A DNA stretch of 64,000 bases from Sporosarcina sp. D27 (GTDB lineage Bacteria > Bacillota > Bacilli > Bacillales_A > Planococcaceae): positions 16,534-80,533 of the forward strand of contig NZ_AZUC01000018.1 of NCBI RefSeq assembly GCF_000586555.1, in the 5' to 3' direction. The position numbers and the translations under genes are program-made. This document shows, one piece after another, positions 1 to 9,393 of this stretch. The notes below the pieces were generated by a model. It worked only from the letters and a program-made list of their open reading frames with translations. It did no database searches and was not told the DNA's origin. Each line of letters begins with the position of its first letter. Positions within the stretch are counted from its first letter, which is position 1.

Positions 1-1146
1 AATCTGTGCTTGTAATGCTTTGATCTCCGCATCTTTCGCAAGTTCGTGCGCCTGGTCCGCAGCTGCAATTTCCAGCTGGTCACTAAGTAACGAACTAAGT
101 CCATCAATCAATTCAATTGTGACATCTGTAATGGCTTTTTCAGATGGATAATATAATTTGAGCGTGCCAACCACTTGGTCTCTCTGCGTCAATGGTGCAA
201 TGACCGCGGCGCCAAGTGGACAGTCCGTGTGAATACAATGGATTGCTTGGTCATTTGCCACAACACGGTTTCCATGCTGAAGCACTTCTTTCGTAATGTG
301 AGTTTGAATTGGACTGTACGAACGGTGATGATCACTCGCTACTCCAACATGTGCTAGAATTTCTTTCCGATTCGTCATTGCTACAGCACTCGGTGAGAGC
401 TCGTTGAAAAGAATCTGGCACACTTCGTAGCACGTTTCAGGTGTCATGCCTTTTCTTAAGTGAGCAAGTGTTTGGTTCGCAATTCGTAACGTCTTTTGCG
501 CTTGAAGCGCAGTTGCTCTGTCCTGCTCACTCATCACGTTATAGACAATAAGAAGGAAAATAGCTGTTCCCACACCATTTGCGATAATCATCGGAAGACC
601 GATTGCTTGAACGAGCGCCCACGCTTCAGTAAATGGTTTCGAGAGCACGAGAATCAGTCCCATTTGAATGGACTCAGCGATCGCACCGATTGCAAATGCT
701 GTAAGCGGTTTGACCGTTTTTCCTTTTTTATAGAAATAGCTCGCTAGAATCCCTGACAATATAGTCGACAGTCCACATGAAAACGCAGTAAATCCACCTA
801 ACGTCATTCGATGAATTCCAGCGATAAGCCCCGCACCAACACCGAAGCGATAGCCCCCAAGCAATCCTGCAACAACAATCCCGATAACACGGGAATTGGC
901 AATCGCTTCGTCCCCCGCTAGATTCATCGTCACGCTATTGAAATGGAACGTTTCCGTGTTAAAGGCAACTCCTAAATACGTTCCGATAATACCGAAGAAC
1001 CCAAAAAACACAATGGCACTCACAGTTTGTCGACGATCGAGTGTGTCTTGGTGCACGAGCTGTTTGAAGAAACGAAACCTCGTCAAGATGAACGCAACCG
1101 CAACAATCGTCCCGACTCGCTCCAACATGATAATTAGTAAATCCAC
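1..1146 (-). CDS. lytS: LytS-type sensor histidine kinase, partial (C-terminus outside window)
   Basis: N-terminal 382 codons of a LytS/5TMR-LYT sensor kinase. The GTG start at 1146 follows a GAGAGGTG ribosome-binding site. The protein opens with a hydrophobic stretch typical of the 5TM-5TMR_LYT domain (VDLLIIMLERVG), continues through several membrane helices, and then has a GAF-like domain at about residues 225-365 with a cysteine-containing loop (HCIHTDCPLGAA). The frame runs off the edge at AEIKALQAQI, which in this family directly precedes the NPHFLFN phosphoacceptor-histidine motif. LytS proteins pair with LytTR response regulators and sense envelope state or pyruvate. The partner would lie left of the window. 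Truncation is only due to the window edge. Confidence 0.9.
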   Translation of the reverse strand, partial: MDLLIIMLERVGTIVAVAFILTRFRFFKQLVHQDTLDRRQTVSAIVFFGFFGIIGTYLGVAFNTETFHFNSVTMNLAGDEAIANSRVIGIVVAGLLGGYRFGVGAGLIAGIHRMTLGGFTAFSCGLSTILSGILASYFYKKGKTVKPLTAFAIGAIAESIQMGLILVLSKPFTEAWALVQAIGLPMIIANGVGTAIFLLIVYNVMSEQDRATALQAQKTLRIANQTLAHLRKGMTPETCYEVCQILFNELSPSAVAMTNRKEILAHVGVASDHHRSYSPIQTHITKEVLQHGNRVVANDQAIHCIHTDCPLGAAVIAPLTQRDQVVGTLKLYYPSEKAITDVTIELIDGLSSLLSDQLEIAAADQAHELAKDAEIKALQAQI

Positions 1147-1238
1147 TTTGCTCACACCTCTCAATCCTCTACCCGTTCAAGTATACTGTATTTTCCGTCA
1201 ACTCAAAATAGGAGGATGCGCAAAAGCACTCTCCTCAC

Positions 1239-2255
1239 TTAATCTTTAGATAAAAACTTGGTTATAGTACTCTCAACAGTGCCTGTTTGCGTGTGTTGAA
1301 CAGATGACCCTGCCCATAAAGACAGAAACTCTGCATTATTTTGCACAGCCGCTTCTTTTCTAATACGTTTCGTTAAATCATTTTGGTAGGGGTAGGGTGC
1401 AATCGGGGATTCGTTCATCTGGTCAATGAATCGATTGCGGATGCCACGAGCTGGTCTTCCAGAAAAAACATCTGTGATCACCGTACTGTCTGAAGTTGCA
1501 TTCAAAACAGCTTGTTTATAGGCACTTGACGCTCCACTTTCCTCTGTTGCTAAAAGTACAGTTCCAATTTGAACAGCGGAAGCACCCTTTTTCAACAGTT
1601 CGCTCATCCGCTCATTTGTTGCAATGCCACCAGCCACGATGATTGGAATTTGAATGACATTTCGAACTTCTTCCAGTAAGGCATCCAGTGAAATTAGCGG
1701 ACCTCCTGGGTGAAATGATCCTCTATGCCCACCTGCTTCTGCACCTTGAATGACGACCATGTCTAGTCCCGCTTGTTGCACTGCCATCGCTTCGTCTACA
1801 GTAGTCGCGGTCCCAATTAAAAGTACCCCTGTATCGTGAAGTCTTTCAACAGATTTTGCATCTGGGATTCCAAACGTGAACGAACAGGCGGCTGGCTTTT
1901 CCTCTATCACTACGTCGATCTGTCCGTGAAAATCTGGTTCAGAAAGTGGTGCTTTCCAAAACGGCATGCCAAGTTGTTCTCCGATTGGTTGTAGTGCTAA
2001 ATATGCTAAACGCAATTGCTCTTGGTCAAACGGTGTATTGTCTGGCACAAATAGATTTACAGAAAAGGGCTCATTTGTTAGTGCTTTCACTTGTTGAATT
2101 ACGCTGCGTGTATCAGAGGCAGATAAATAACCTGCTCCAATCGATCCTAATACACCTGCTTCTGTACACGCTGCAACGAATTCAGGTGTCGTGATTCCTG
2201 CCATTGGTGCTTGAATAATTGGATGTTGAATACTTAGAGTTTGTTCGAACCCCAT
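1239..2255 (-). CDS. nitronate monooxygenase (2-nitropropane dioxygenase family)
   Basis: 338-residue FMN-dependent TIM-barrel enzyme that would oxidise alkyl nitronates; the family also includes FabK-like enoyl reductases. Family landmarks are the N-terminal IQAPMAGITTPEF, the flavin-phosphate and active-site region VIQGAEAGGHRG with the conserved histidine, and the later VAGGIATNERM and GTVLLATEESGA stretches. I chose ATG at 2255 because AGGAGGGAAATC stands just in front of it; an in-frame GTG six codons upstream would place the ribosome-binding site inside the gene. Cytosolic, apparently monocistronic. A detoxification role is inferred from the family. FabK is less likely because no fatty-acid synthesis genes are adjacent. 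Confidence 0.85.
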   Translation of the reverse strand: MGFEQTLSIQHPIIQAPMAGITTPEFVAACTEAGVLGSIGAGYLSASDTRSVIQQVKALTNEPFSVNLFVPDNTPFDQEQLRLAYLALQPIGEQLGMPFWKAPLSEPDFHGQIDVVIEEKPAACSFTFGIPDAKSVERLHDTGVLLIGTATTVDEAMAVQQAGLDMVVIQGAEAGGHRGSFHPGGPLISLDALLEEVRNVIQIPIIVAGGIATNERMSELLKKGASAVQIGTVLLATEESGASSAYKQAVLNATSDSTVITDVFSGRPARGIRNRFIDQMNESPIAPYPYQNDLTKRIRKEAAVQNNAEFLSLWAGSSVQHTQTGTVESTITKFLSKD

Positions 2256-2288
2256 GATTTCCCTCCTATTCACATTGGTGAGGTTTTT

Positions 2289-2486
2289 TTATTCCCCTAA
2301 AATGTCGCACACTCTACCGACTTGTCCATCCTCAAGACGGACTTTGATGCCGTGGGGATGATGGGCTGAATTTGTCAACAAATCTTTGACAATCCCCTCT
2401 GTCTTCACACCGCTCCGCTGATCTTTCTTCAAGATGACTGCTACTTTCAGTCCTGGATGAATATCACTTCTGTTTTTCCCGTCCAT
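2289..2486 (-). CDS. ywbE: YwbE family small protein
   Basis: 65-residue cytosolic protein matching the YwbE family (DUF2196) by its conserved core: DIHPGLKVAVILKKDQRSG, then GIVKDLLTNSAHHPHGIKV and a closing GQVGRV. The family is short, and its basic, KOW-like beta-rich composition suggests nucleic-acid binding, but no function is established. ATG at 2486 is preferred over upstream in-frame codons because an AAAGGAGTTGTAGAG ribosome-binding site precedes it and the family begins here. It lies 33 bp upstream of the nitronate monooxygenase on the same strand and may be co-transcribed with it. Confidence 0.8.
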   Translation of the reverse strand: MDGKNRSDIHPGLKVAVILKKDQRSGVKTEGIVKDLLTNSAHHPHGIKVRLEDGQVGRVCDILGE

Positions 2487-2565
2487 CTCTACAACTCCTT
2501 TTTTTATTAGTTTAGCACATAAGCGGTTCAGCATTGCCTGGCATGATTCATAGGAAACTTTCTAG

Positions 2566-2604
2566 TTGACGACTAATAGTTTATGCCCTAAACTAGTAAT
2601 TAGT
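2566..2604 (+). promoter_or_regulatory. marR promoter with overlapping inverted-repeat operator
   Basis: TTGACG (2566-2571) and TAAACT (2589-2594) are separated by 17 bp, a good SigA promoter. An imperfect inverted repeat, ACTAATAGTTTA (2572-2583) against TAAACTAGTAATTAGT (2589-2604), covers the spacer and -10 box. Placement over the promoter of a MarR gene suggests autorepression of the marR-exporter pair. The sequence elements are seen directly; regulator identity is inferred. Confidence 0.65.
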
Positions 2605-2622
2605 TTAGGGGGTGAACTTATT

Positions 2623-3072
2623 TTGAAAGAGACATTACTCGAAGCAATTGAACTATTCGAAGAAATAATGATTTATGGAACTGAACATTTTTTAAAATCG
2701 GTTCAATCTCCGATTCGGAAAGAATATTCTCCAGAGCAGATTCAAACGTTAAAGCTGTTGTCTGCTTATGGTTCGTTATCCAATGGGAAACTCGCGGAGC
2801 TTCAGGGTGTCCATAAAAGTGCAATTACTGCCCGGATAAAAAAGCTTGAGGAAAAGGGGTTGGTCCAGACAGCACGCGTGCCTCACGACCAACGGACCAA
2901 AATCGTCCGTCTGACAGAACTCGGTCAGGAAATACTCTTTGCCTCCAATACGGCGATTAACGAATCCATTTCACGATTGTTTGAAAACGAGATTTCTGAA
3001 GAGGAATTGATTCATTTCGTGAAAACATTTCGAAAACTAAAGGACATTTTGCAAATGAAGGAGCTTAACTGA
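2623..3072 (+). CDS. MarR family transcriptional regulator
   Basis: 149-residue winged-helix regulator. The recognition-helix region GSLSNGKLAELQGVHKSAITA and the wing RVPHDQRTKIVRLTELG are typical of MarR proteins. I start it at TTG 2623, which has GGGGGTGA seven bases upstream; the longer frame beginning at 2566 starts inside the promoter. Its TGA overlaps the ATG of the following MMPL exporter, so the two are translationally coupled. The protein most likely represses this operon through the inverted repeat at 2572-2604 and is released by a substrate of the pump. The ligand cannot be read from sequence. Confidence 0.88.
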   Translation: MKETLLEAIELFEEIMIYGTEHFLKSVQSPIRKEYSPEQIQTLKLLSAYGSLSNGKLAELQGVHKSAITARIKKLEEKGLVQTARVPHDQRTKIVRLTELGQEILFASNTAINESISRLFENEISEEELIHFVKTFRKLKDILQMKELN

Positions 3073-5726
3073 TGAAGACAATTTTGAAATTCAGATGGCC
3101 GATTTTCATCGTCCTGCTAGGTCTTGCAGTCGGACTGCTGTTCGTCGCACCAGACCTCGCGAAGCAAGCCGAAGAAGCTGGCTCGTTCCAGTTAGCGGAC
3201 GATGCTGATTCACAAAAAGCGGCGGACATCTTAGAAAAAGCAGGCGCTTCAGAAGATACTCTTTCGCTCGTCTATGACTTTGACAACGCCGTCTCTGATG
3301 AAGACAAAAAAGCGGTTCAGAACACCGCTAAAGAAATTGAAAATGTAGGAAAACCCGTGACCGCTGTCATGGATCCATTTGAAAGCGAAGAGATTGAGAA
3401 CCAACTCGTCTCTGAGGACAAAAAGACGGTACTCGTTCCGATTACGGTAGATGGTTCAGAAGAAGAAATCATCAATCTAAGCGAAAAAATCCGCACTGAA
3501 ATGTTGCCTAAAGACACAACCGTCTATTTAACTGGCGAAGCGATCATTAACAATGACGTAAACGAAAGTGCGCAAGAAGGTTTGAAGAAGACGGAAGTCA
3601 TTACCGTCGTCCTCATCTTTGCTTTGCTTCTTATCGTCTTCCGTTCAATCGTGACGCCAATCGTTCCATTGATTGCCGTCGGGATTACGTACTTACTCAG
3701 TCAATCTCTCGTTGCGTTCTTCGTTGACTGGTTCGGATTCCCGGTCTCCAACTATACTCAGATCTTCCTCGTCGCGATTCTATTCGGACTCGGTACCGAC
3801 TACTGTATCCTTCTCTTGAGCCGATACAAAGAAGAATTGATCGAAGGGCATGAAATCCAGGAAGCAATTGTGAATACGTACAAAACTGCTGGCCGTACAT
3901 TAATCATCAGTTCACTAGCCGTATTCATCGGATTTGCAGCAATCGGATTCGCAGACTTCCCAATCTTTAAATCAGCGGTTGCGGTCGCTGTAGGAATCGC
4001 GGTTCTAATTCTTGTTCTATTTACAGTCGTTCCCCTATTCATGATGTTGCTGAAAGATAAGTTATTTTGGCCATCTAAACAGGCGACTTCCCACAATGAC
4101 AGTAAATTGTGGATCCGTTTCAGCAAACTGTCGGTTTCGCGTCCATTGCTTTCGATGGCTATCGTCGCTGTCATCACGGTACCACTATTGCTGACGTACG
4201 ACAACGACCTTTCCTTTAATACTGTAGATGAAATCGATCAGTCGAAAGAGTCCGTGAAAGGGCTGAATCTGATCTCTGCAGGGTTCGGTAAAGGGGATTC
4301 TCTTCCAGTCCAGGTCATCTTAAAAGACGACAATTCGATTGTCGATGAAAAAGATGTCCCTTACTTAGAGACAATTAGCCGTAACCTAGAGAAAGTGGAT
4401 GGCGTGAAATCCGTACGTACGATTACACGTCCAACGGGTGAACAGATCGACGATTTAAATATCGACAATCAGTTAGGCTTAATATCCGATGGCTTAAAAG
4501 AAGCGAATGACGGCATTAAAAGCGTCCAAGACGGACTCGGGCAAGTCGAGGGCGGACTGAACGATGCCGCAAGCCAGTTGCCGTCTGGTTCTGAAGCATC
4601 ATCAGGTGGTGCTGGATTGCGACAAGCCGCTCAAGGTATCGGCCAGATCAATGACCAACTCGGCCAAATCGCAGGCGGACTGTCTCAAGGCATGCCAGCT
4701 GCTCAAGCTGCAGGCGGTTTGAATGCACTTAGTTCAGAACTCGGTAAAATATCGACAAGTTTGAGTGGCGCTGCAGGACAGATCGAAGGATCCGGTTCTC
4801 AAATTGGCCAGCTTAGCGGTGGACTCGGGCAACTTGCCAAGGGCGTCACTGATTCTAAAAACGGGCTCACTGAAATCAGCAAAGGGCTGACAGAAGTGAC
4901 CGATATGCTGAAAGATATGAGTGAAACGCCAAGCATCCGTGATACAGGAATCTACATTCCCTCTGGTACACTTGGTGAAGAAGAGTTCCAACCAGTCATT
5001 GATCGCTATACATTCGGTGATGAAACCGGGATTCTCATGGAAGTTATTTTAAAAGATGATCCGTATTCCCGAGAATCGATTACTACCGTTCATAACATTA
5101 AGGACAGCGTGAAAACATCTATCATCGGAACACCATTTGAAAATACCGACGTCGCTTTTGCGGGTATTTCCAGCATGAACTCCGATCTTGATGATATTTC
5201 ATCGAAAGACTTTACCCGGACGGTGGTCATTATGTTGGTTGGACTGTTCGTTGTATTGACGATTCTATTCCGATCAGCGATTATGCCACTGTATATGATC
5301 GGTTCGTTGCTACTCACTTACTACACAGCCATTTCCGTGACGGAACTGATTTTCGTGAATGGGCTTGGTTATGACGGCATCAGCTGGGCAGTTCCATTCT
5401 TTGGGTTCATCATGCTGATCGCACTCGGGGTCGACTATTCAATCTTCCTGCTCGACCGCTTCCGTGAAGAAAGCATCAAAGGAAGTACGATTGCCGACGC
5501 ATTGAAGATTTCCATGGCCAAGATGGGCACGGTCATTATCACCGCTGCCGTCATCCTAGCCGGAACATTCGGCGCAATGATGCCTTCTGGCGTATTGAGC
5601 CTCGTGCAAATCGCAACAATCGTCATTACAGGTCTCTTGCTGTATGGTCTCATCATTTTGCCGCTTCTGATCCCAGCGATCACCGTATCGTTTGGCCGCG
5701 GCGTCTGGTGGCCGTTCCGCGGGTGA
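3072..5726 (+). CDS. MMPL/RND family membrane exporter
   Basis: 884-residue proton-driven transporter with two MMPL repeats, similar in layout to B. subtilis YdgH/YdfJ. TM1 lies near residues 7-26; a first extracytoplasmic domain follows; helices 2-6 lie at about 175-345, with the functional motif GTDYCILLLSRY. The second half carries the matching GVDYSIFLLDRF at about residue 785. The second extracytoplasmic loop (about 470-620) is rich in Gly, Gln and Ser with repeated GLxxxxxGL spacing and probably forms a helical hairpin or coiled coil. The start ATG overlaps the MarR stop codon, so the pair is one operon. Substrate unknown; likely lipids, amphiphiles or drugs by family. Confidence 0.9.
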   Translation: MKTILKFRWPIFIVLLGLAVGLLFVAPDLAKQAEEAGSFQLADDADSQKAADILEKAGASEDTLSLVYDFDNAVSDEDKKAVQNTAKEIENVGKPVTAVMDPFESEEIENQLVSEDKKTVLVPITVDGSEEEIINLSEKIRTEMLPKDTTVYLTGEAIINNDVNESAQEGLKKTEVITVVLIFALLLIVFRSIVTPIVPLIAVGITYLLSQSLVAFFVDWFGFPVSNYTQIFLVAILFGLGTDYCILLLSRYKEELIEGHEIQEAIVNTYKTAGRTLIISSLAVFIGFAAIGFADFPIFKSAVAVAVGIAVLILVLFTVVPLFMMLLKDKLFWPSKQATSHNDSKLWIRFSKLSVSRPLLSMAIVAVITVPLLLTYDNDLSFNTVDEIDQSKESVKGLNLISAGFGKGDSLPVQVILKDDNSIVDEKDVPYLETISRNLEKVDGVKSVRTITRPTGEQIDDLNIDNQLGLISDGLKEANDGIKSVQDGLGQVEGGLNDAASQLPSGSEASSGGAGLRQAAQGIGQINDQLGQIAGGLSQGMPAAQAAGGLNALSSELGKISTSLSGAAGQIEGSGSQIGQLSGGLGQLAKGVTDSKNGLTEISKGLTEVTDMLKDMSETPSIRDTGIYIPSGTLGEEEFQPVIDRYTFGDETGILMEVILKDDPYSRESITTVHNIKDSVKTSIIGTPFENTDVAFAGISSMNSDLDDISSKDFTRTVVIMLVGLFVVLTILFRSAIMPLYMIGSLLLTYYTAISVTELIFVNGLGYDGISWAVPFFGFIMLIALGVDYSIFLLDRFREESIKGSTIADALKISMAKMGTVIITAAVILAGTFGAMMPSGVLSLVQIATIVITGLLLYGLIILPLLIPAITVSFGRGVWWPFRG

Positions 5727-5746
5727 CGGAACACTGATAAACGAAT

Positions 5747-5789
5747 AAAACCGCCCGGAACAAGCATCTGCTGTTCCGGGCGGTTTTTT
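5747..5789. terminator. bidirectional rho-independent terminator
   Basis: AAAACCGCCCGGAACA pairs with TGTTCCGGGCGGTTTT around a short loop, followed by a T-run. It ends the marR-exporter operon and is also A/T-flanked for the opposite strand, where the ABC permease ends. Confidence 0.92.
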
Positions 5790-5845
5790 CATTGCGTTTA
5801 TGGAGAAACCATCAAGCACCTAACTTCTACAATCTACGTACGGAT

Positions 5846-6967
5846 TTAATCTGCAAGCCGGCTCTTTCTCACTTCCCGGATAGCAGCAATAACTAGCACA
5901 ATCGCAGCAACCAGTGTAATCGGCAGCGCTTCGTACCATGTCCGGCCATTTTGCAGATGGAGGAGATCGCTTGAGAACAGATTCAGGAACGGGTTCAGCC
6001 AGCTGGGGATAGAGGTATCGAACAATTTCGTGATGCCGTAGCCTGCACCGAGTGTTCCAAGAACAGCGGCCAGCACGGGCAGCGTCTTCTTCGCATACAG
6101 GCTGTACAGCAGGATCAGCGAGATGACGAGAAGTGCTAGAACCGACGTGATGATGATTCCTTCAATCAGCTGGACGCCGAGATTGCCAAAAGCTGGGGAG
6201 CCGTCCTTTTCGATAAGGACCGGATAGCGGAACGACCCTTTGTCCCCGAACAAGGAACTCACCGCTGCGGCCGTGATCAGTGCAACGAATAGCGCCAGGA
6301 CATACGCGACGCAGGCCGCCCCCAGTTTGCTGAGCAGCCACTGGGCCTTTCGGATCGGCTGGGTGAACAGCAGGTTGACGGATTGGCTTTCATACTCGGA
6401 CGTCAGGGTGTCCCCGGCGAGCAGCAGGACAAGCAGCAGGCCACCGCCATACATCCAGAGCGATACGATCTGCTGCAGGAAATTCGGCACGGCGATGCTG
6501 TAGGCGCTGTGTTCCGGCCGGATTCCGCGTTTCAGGAATTCGTTGTTCTGCGCTATTGTGCGTTCGATCTCCTTGACGGAAAGCGGGCTTTCACCACCGA
6601 GTTCTTTGTAGGTCAGCGTCGTTTCCAAAATACCGTTCTGGACTTCGAGATTGTGCTTCCAGTCCTCATGGGAGAAATTCGCCGCGAGATCATACAGCGG
6701 ATCCCGGATTTCCAGGTTGACAGTTTGCAGTTCTTTCTGCTTTTCATCGTCAGGATCTTTTTCCAACAGCAGGATATGGGCGCGGCCGTTCGCCTGACTC
6801 GTCCGGACCTGGGCATCGATCGCCTGGCGTTCCGCTTTTTCGACCTGCGTCTGGAACGTCAAGTTGCGGACAAACAGGAGAATGACGAACGCTGCGAGCA
6901 CAGCGAGGACGGCAAGCGTCTTCTTGCTGAACAGCAATTTTTTCAGCTCGAACCGGAATAACGTCAT
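5846..6967 (-). CDS. ABC-2 type transporter permease (second of operon)
   Basis: 373-residue permease. It has an N-terminal cytoplasmic MTLFRFELKKLLFSKKT lead, TM1 at about 17-35, a large extracytoplasmic region to about residue 165, and a cluster of five further helices (about 168-360) ending in a basic tail. This is the ABC-2 layout of Bacillus export or immunity transporters. ATG at 6967 overlaps the end of the ATPase gene, indicating tight coupling. Base composition is clearly GC-richer than the flanking genes. Substrate unknown. Confidence 0.82.
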   Translation of the reverse strand: MTLFRFELKKLLFSKKTLAVLAVLAAFVILLFVRNLTFQTQVEKAERQAIDAQVRTSQANGRAHILLLEKDPDDEKQKELQTVNLEIRDPLYDLAANFSHEDWKHNLEVQNGILETTLTYKELGGESPLSVKEIERTIAQNNEFLKRGIRPEHSAYSIAVPNFLQQIVSLWMYGGGLLLVLLLAGDTLTSEYESQSVNLLFTQPIRKAQWLLSKLGAACVAYVLALFVALITAAAVSSLFGDKGSFRYPVLIEKDGSPAFGNLGVQLIEGIIITSVLALLVISLILLYSLYAKKTLPVLAAVLGTLGAGYGITKLFDTSIPSWLNPFLNLFSSDLLHLQNGRTWYEALPITLVAAIVLVIAAIREVRKSRLAD

Positions 6968-7848
6968 CGCACATTCTCCTCTGCAAACAACTCCTGATAG
7001 CGTCGTTCTGCCCCGATTTTCCGGTTATCGATGCGCAGGATGGTCAGCCCGCCCGCCTTCAACTGATCGAGCAAATCTTGCAGCGGTGCCTCCGTTTCCA
7101 AGAACTCGATTTGCCCGTCTTCGTTTGCTGTATACGGCAGACCTGTCTGCGTAAGGACGGCTGCCGCCCGGTCCGACTCGTCGACCGTGATCACATACTC
7201 GTTCCTTGAAAAGTCGTGCAGCGATTCTTTCAGCAGTTCCCCGTCTTTCATGAAGTAGATCGTGTCCGTCAGCCGGTCGATTTCGTCCAGGTTATGACTG
7301 GAGAGGAAGATCGTCGTCCCCTCGCCGTGCAGTTCCAGCAGGATGTTGCGCATCGTGATCGCACTGGAAGGATCCAGGCCGTTGAGCGGTTCGTCCAGCA
7401 GCAGCAGTTTTGGCTCATTCAAGATAGCCATCGCGAGCAGCAGATGTTGCTTCATGCCGAGCGAATAATTACGCACCCGTTTCTTCATATACGCGGTCAT
7501 CCCGACCCGGTCGGTCACTTGGCGGATCCGATCGGCCGGCAGCTGCTGGATGCTGCACACGAACTTCAGATGATCGTACCCTGTCAGGTCCCCGTACAGG
7601 ATCCGGTTGTCCTGCAAGTAGGAGACGTCTTTGAACACGGAGATATCGGTGTTCTTCTTTCCGAGCAGCTCGATCTTCCCTTCCTGGAACGGCAACAGGT
7701 TCGTCATGCAGTTTAGGAGCGTCGTCTTCCCTGAGCCGTTCGGTCCGACAAGCGCGATGATCTGCGGCTCGCCGACAGTCATATTGATTCCACGCAGGAC
7801 GTGCTGTTTTTTATAGTGTTTGTGAAGATTTTCGACTTGGATGATCAT
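6964..7848 (-). CDS. ABC transporter ATP-binding protein
   Basis: 294-residue nucleotide-binding subunit. Walker A is GPNGSGKTT, the signature is the divergent YSLGMKQH in place of LSGGQ (common in BcrA-type exporters), Walker B is LLLLDEPLNGLDP, and the switch histidine lies in SSHNLDEI. The C-terminal 70 residues form an accessory domain. ATG at 7848 was chosen because AAAGGAGGAAACCCG precedes it. It sits between two ABC-2 permeases, so the likely complex is a dimer of this ATPase with two non-identical membrane subunits. The export role is from the family; the cargo is unknown. Confidence 0.88.
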   Translation of the reverse strand: MIIQVENLHKHYKKQHVLRGINMTVGEPQIIALVGPNGSGKTTLLNCMTNLLPFQEGKIELLGKKNTDISVFKDVSYLQDNRILYGDLTGYDHLKFVCSIQQLPADRIRQVTDRVGMTAYMKKRVRNYSLGMKQHLLLAMAILNEPKLLLLDEPLNGLDPSSAITMRNILLELHGEGTTIFLSSHNLDEIDRLTDTIYFMKDGELLKESLHDFSRNEYVITVDESDRAAAVLTQTGLPYTANEDGQIEFLETEAPLQDLLDQLKAGGLTILRIDNRKIGAERRYQELFAEENVR

Positions 7849-7877
7849 CGGGTTTCCTCCTTTTTGACCAGGGTTTT

Positions 7878-9125
7878 TCATCCCCTTTTTTGCTGCAGGC
7901 CGTTCCAAAGATACGCTGCAGCGAGCAGGACGACGGATGCACTGCCCAGTACCAGCAGGCCGAGCTGGAATGTGAACCTGAAATCTTGCCAGATCGCCGC
8001 TGTCTGCATCGTGACAATATAAGGCGATGCCAAGTAGGCGAACGGCAAATACGGTGCGAATCCGAGGCCCGCCACCTGGTTACTGAGCTGGATGCCGAGC
8101 AGGATGACGGCAGCTGTCAGGACTAATGCTGCGATGGCCCGTTTTGTGACATAGGAGAAGAAGAACAACAGAGCTGTAGCGAACAGCAGGCCGAAGAAGA
8201 AGAGTACCGCTGTTTTGGCGAGATACAGACCGATCGGCATGAAGTCATACACATAGTTTTCTCCATATATGAGGACGGGATAATCCCAGTCTCCGAGCTT
8301 GTCGAATCCGGTACCGAGGCCGAGGGAGAACAGGGCGGCACCTACCAGAACCGCTGCACTCGTAAGAAGCATTGTCACAAACTTCGTAAGCAGTATGAGC
8401 GGCCGCCGGATCGGCTGTGTCTGGAGCAGGTGGATCGGTCCGTTCGCGCCGATCCCTTCCTTGGTCACGATATCACTGAACAGCAGCAGGAAGAACAGCA
8501 GTCCCGCGAGTCCGAACAGCAGATCAGTGACCTGCTTCAGGAAATAAATGCCGGCCGATGAATTCAGCGTGCTGTGCTCAGTCACAAAGTCTTTCAGGAA
8601 TTCGTCGTCGCTCGATCCGTCAATCGGAAAGTTGAGGTCGTAGAGCGTGCGCCAAGCGTAGATATCGACGGGCAGGATCGGGGTCACGCCGTGTTCCTGC
8701 ATATACTGGAACAATGCCCGCCGTGTCTCCGTGGTGAACAGAGTCGGGAAGGATGACGTGTAATATTGCCGGCTGACGATGAGGGTGTCGAGATCCGGCT
8801 GTATCTTATCGATTTCCATCTGGAGGACCGTATTCCAGTCACCCGTTTCATAGGCTTTAAGTTGTGCCTCCAGTGTCTCGTTGTACTCCAGCCAGAACTG
8901 AGCCGCTTCCGAAGACTCTCCGTCCTCCCCGTCCGGCTGCTCCTCCATCTGCAGTTCGTGCTCCCGGATCTGATCCCGGATTTCCAGTGCCACATCGGAC
9001 ACTCGCACGGTATTCATGTAAGCGTATACAAAATAACAAGCGATACTGAAGAAGAAGAGGATGAGGAGGATTTTGAATAAACCGGACGTCCATAACTTCT
9101 TCCATTCGAATTGCAGCAATCTCAC
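7878..9125 (-). CDS. ABC-2 type transporter permease (first of operon)
   Basis: 415-residue permease starting at GTG 9125 behind AAAGGGGGCTGTGCC; its RLLQFEWKKLW lead matches the paralog at 5846-6967. TM1 is at about 14-35, followed by an acidic extracytoplasmic domain of about 180 residues and then a five-to-six helix bundle (about 215-410). It is 29 bp upstream of the ATPase, making this the first gene of a three-gene export operon. The codon third positions are GC-rich compared with neighbours, a possible sign of transfer. No accessory two-component system is adjacent. Confidence 0.82.
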   Translation of the reverse strand: MRLLQFEWKKLWTSGLFKILLILFFFSIACYFVYAYMNTVRVSDVALEIRDQIREHELQMEEQPDGEDGESSEAAQFWLEYNETLEAQLKAYETGDWNTVLQMEIDKIQPDLDTLIVSRQYYTSSFPTLFTTETRRALFQYMQEHGVTPILPVDIYAWRTLYDLNFPIDGSSDDEFLKDFVTEHSTLNSSAGIYFLKQVTDLLFGLAGLLFFLLLFSDIVTKEGIGANGPIHLLQTQPIRRPLILLTKFVTMLLTSAAVLVGAALFSLGLGTGFDKLGDWDYPVLIYGENYVYDFMPIGLYLAKTAVLFFFGLLFATALLFFFSYVTKRAIAALVLTAAVILLGIQLSNQVAGLGFAPYLPFAYLASPYIVTMQTAAIWQDFRFTFQLGLLVLGSASVVLLAAAYLWNGLQQKRG

Positions 9126-9393
9126 GGCACAGCCCCCTTTTGAACAGCCGGCATGTCCCGGCTGCTTTCGCAATCCAACATATGTATGATAGGTCAATAC
9201 GCTTTCGTAAGGTAATCGTACAGCCTATGCAAGGACCGCTTTTGCTATGCCTCGCAGGACCCATCAGCACTTGATTCCATAGTACTCTATTATAAATTGA
9301 AAATAAACAATAATTTGTATATTTTACAAACAATCTCCTGTACAATGGGTGCAATAGACCGCATCAGCTTGTTAAACAAGGAGGAAGACTAGC

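Noticed and set aside
6383..6961. 192-codon plus-strand frame inside the ABC permease
   Set aside because: Antisense to a well-supported membrane protein in GC-rich DNA, where long antisense frames are expected. No ribosome-binding site or family resemblance.
7216..7716. 166-codon plus-strand frame inside the ABC ATPase
   Set aside because: Antisense to Walker A, signature and Walker B coding sequence. An artefact of GC-rich codon usage.
9312..9326. TTGTA/TACAA inverted repeat before lipoprotein 1 as an operator
   Set aside because: Short and AT-rich, expected by chance in this intergenic stretch; no adjacent regulator gene.
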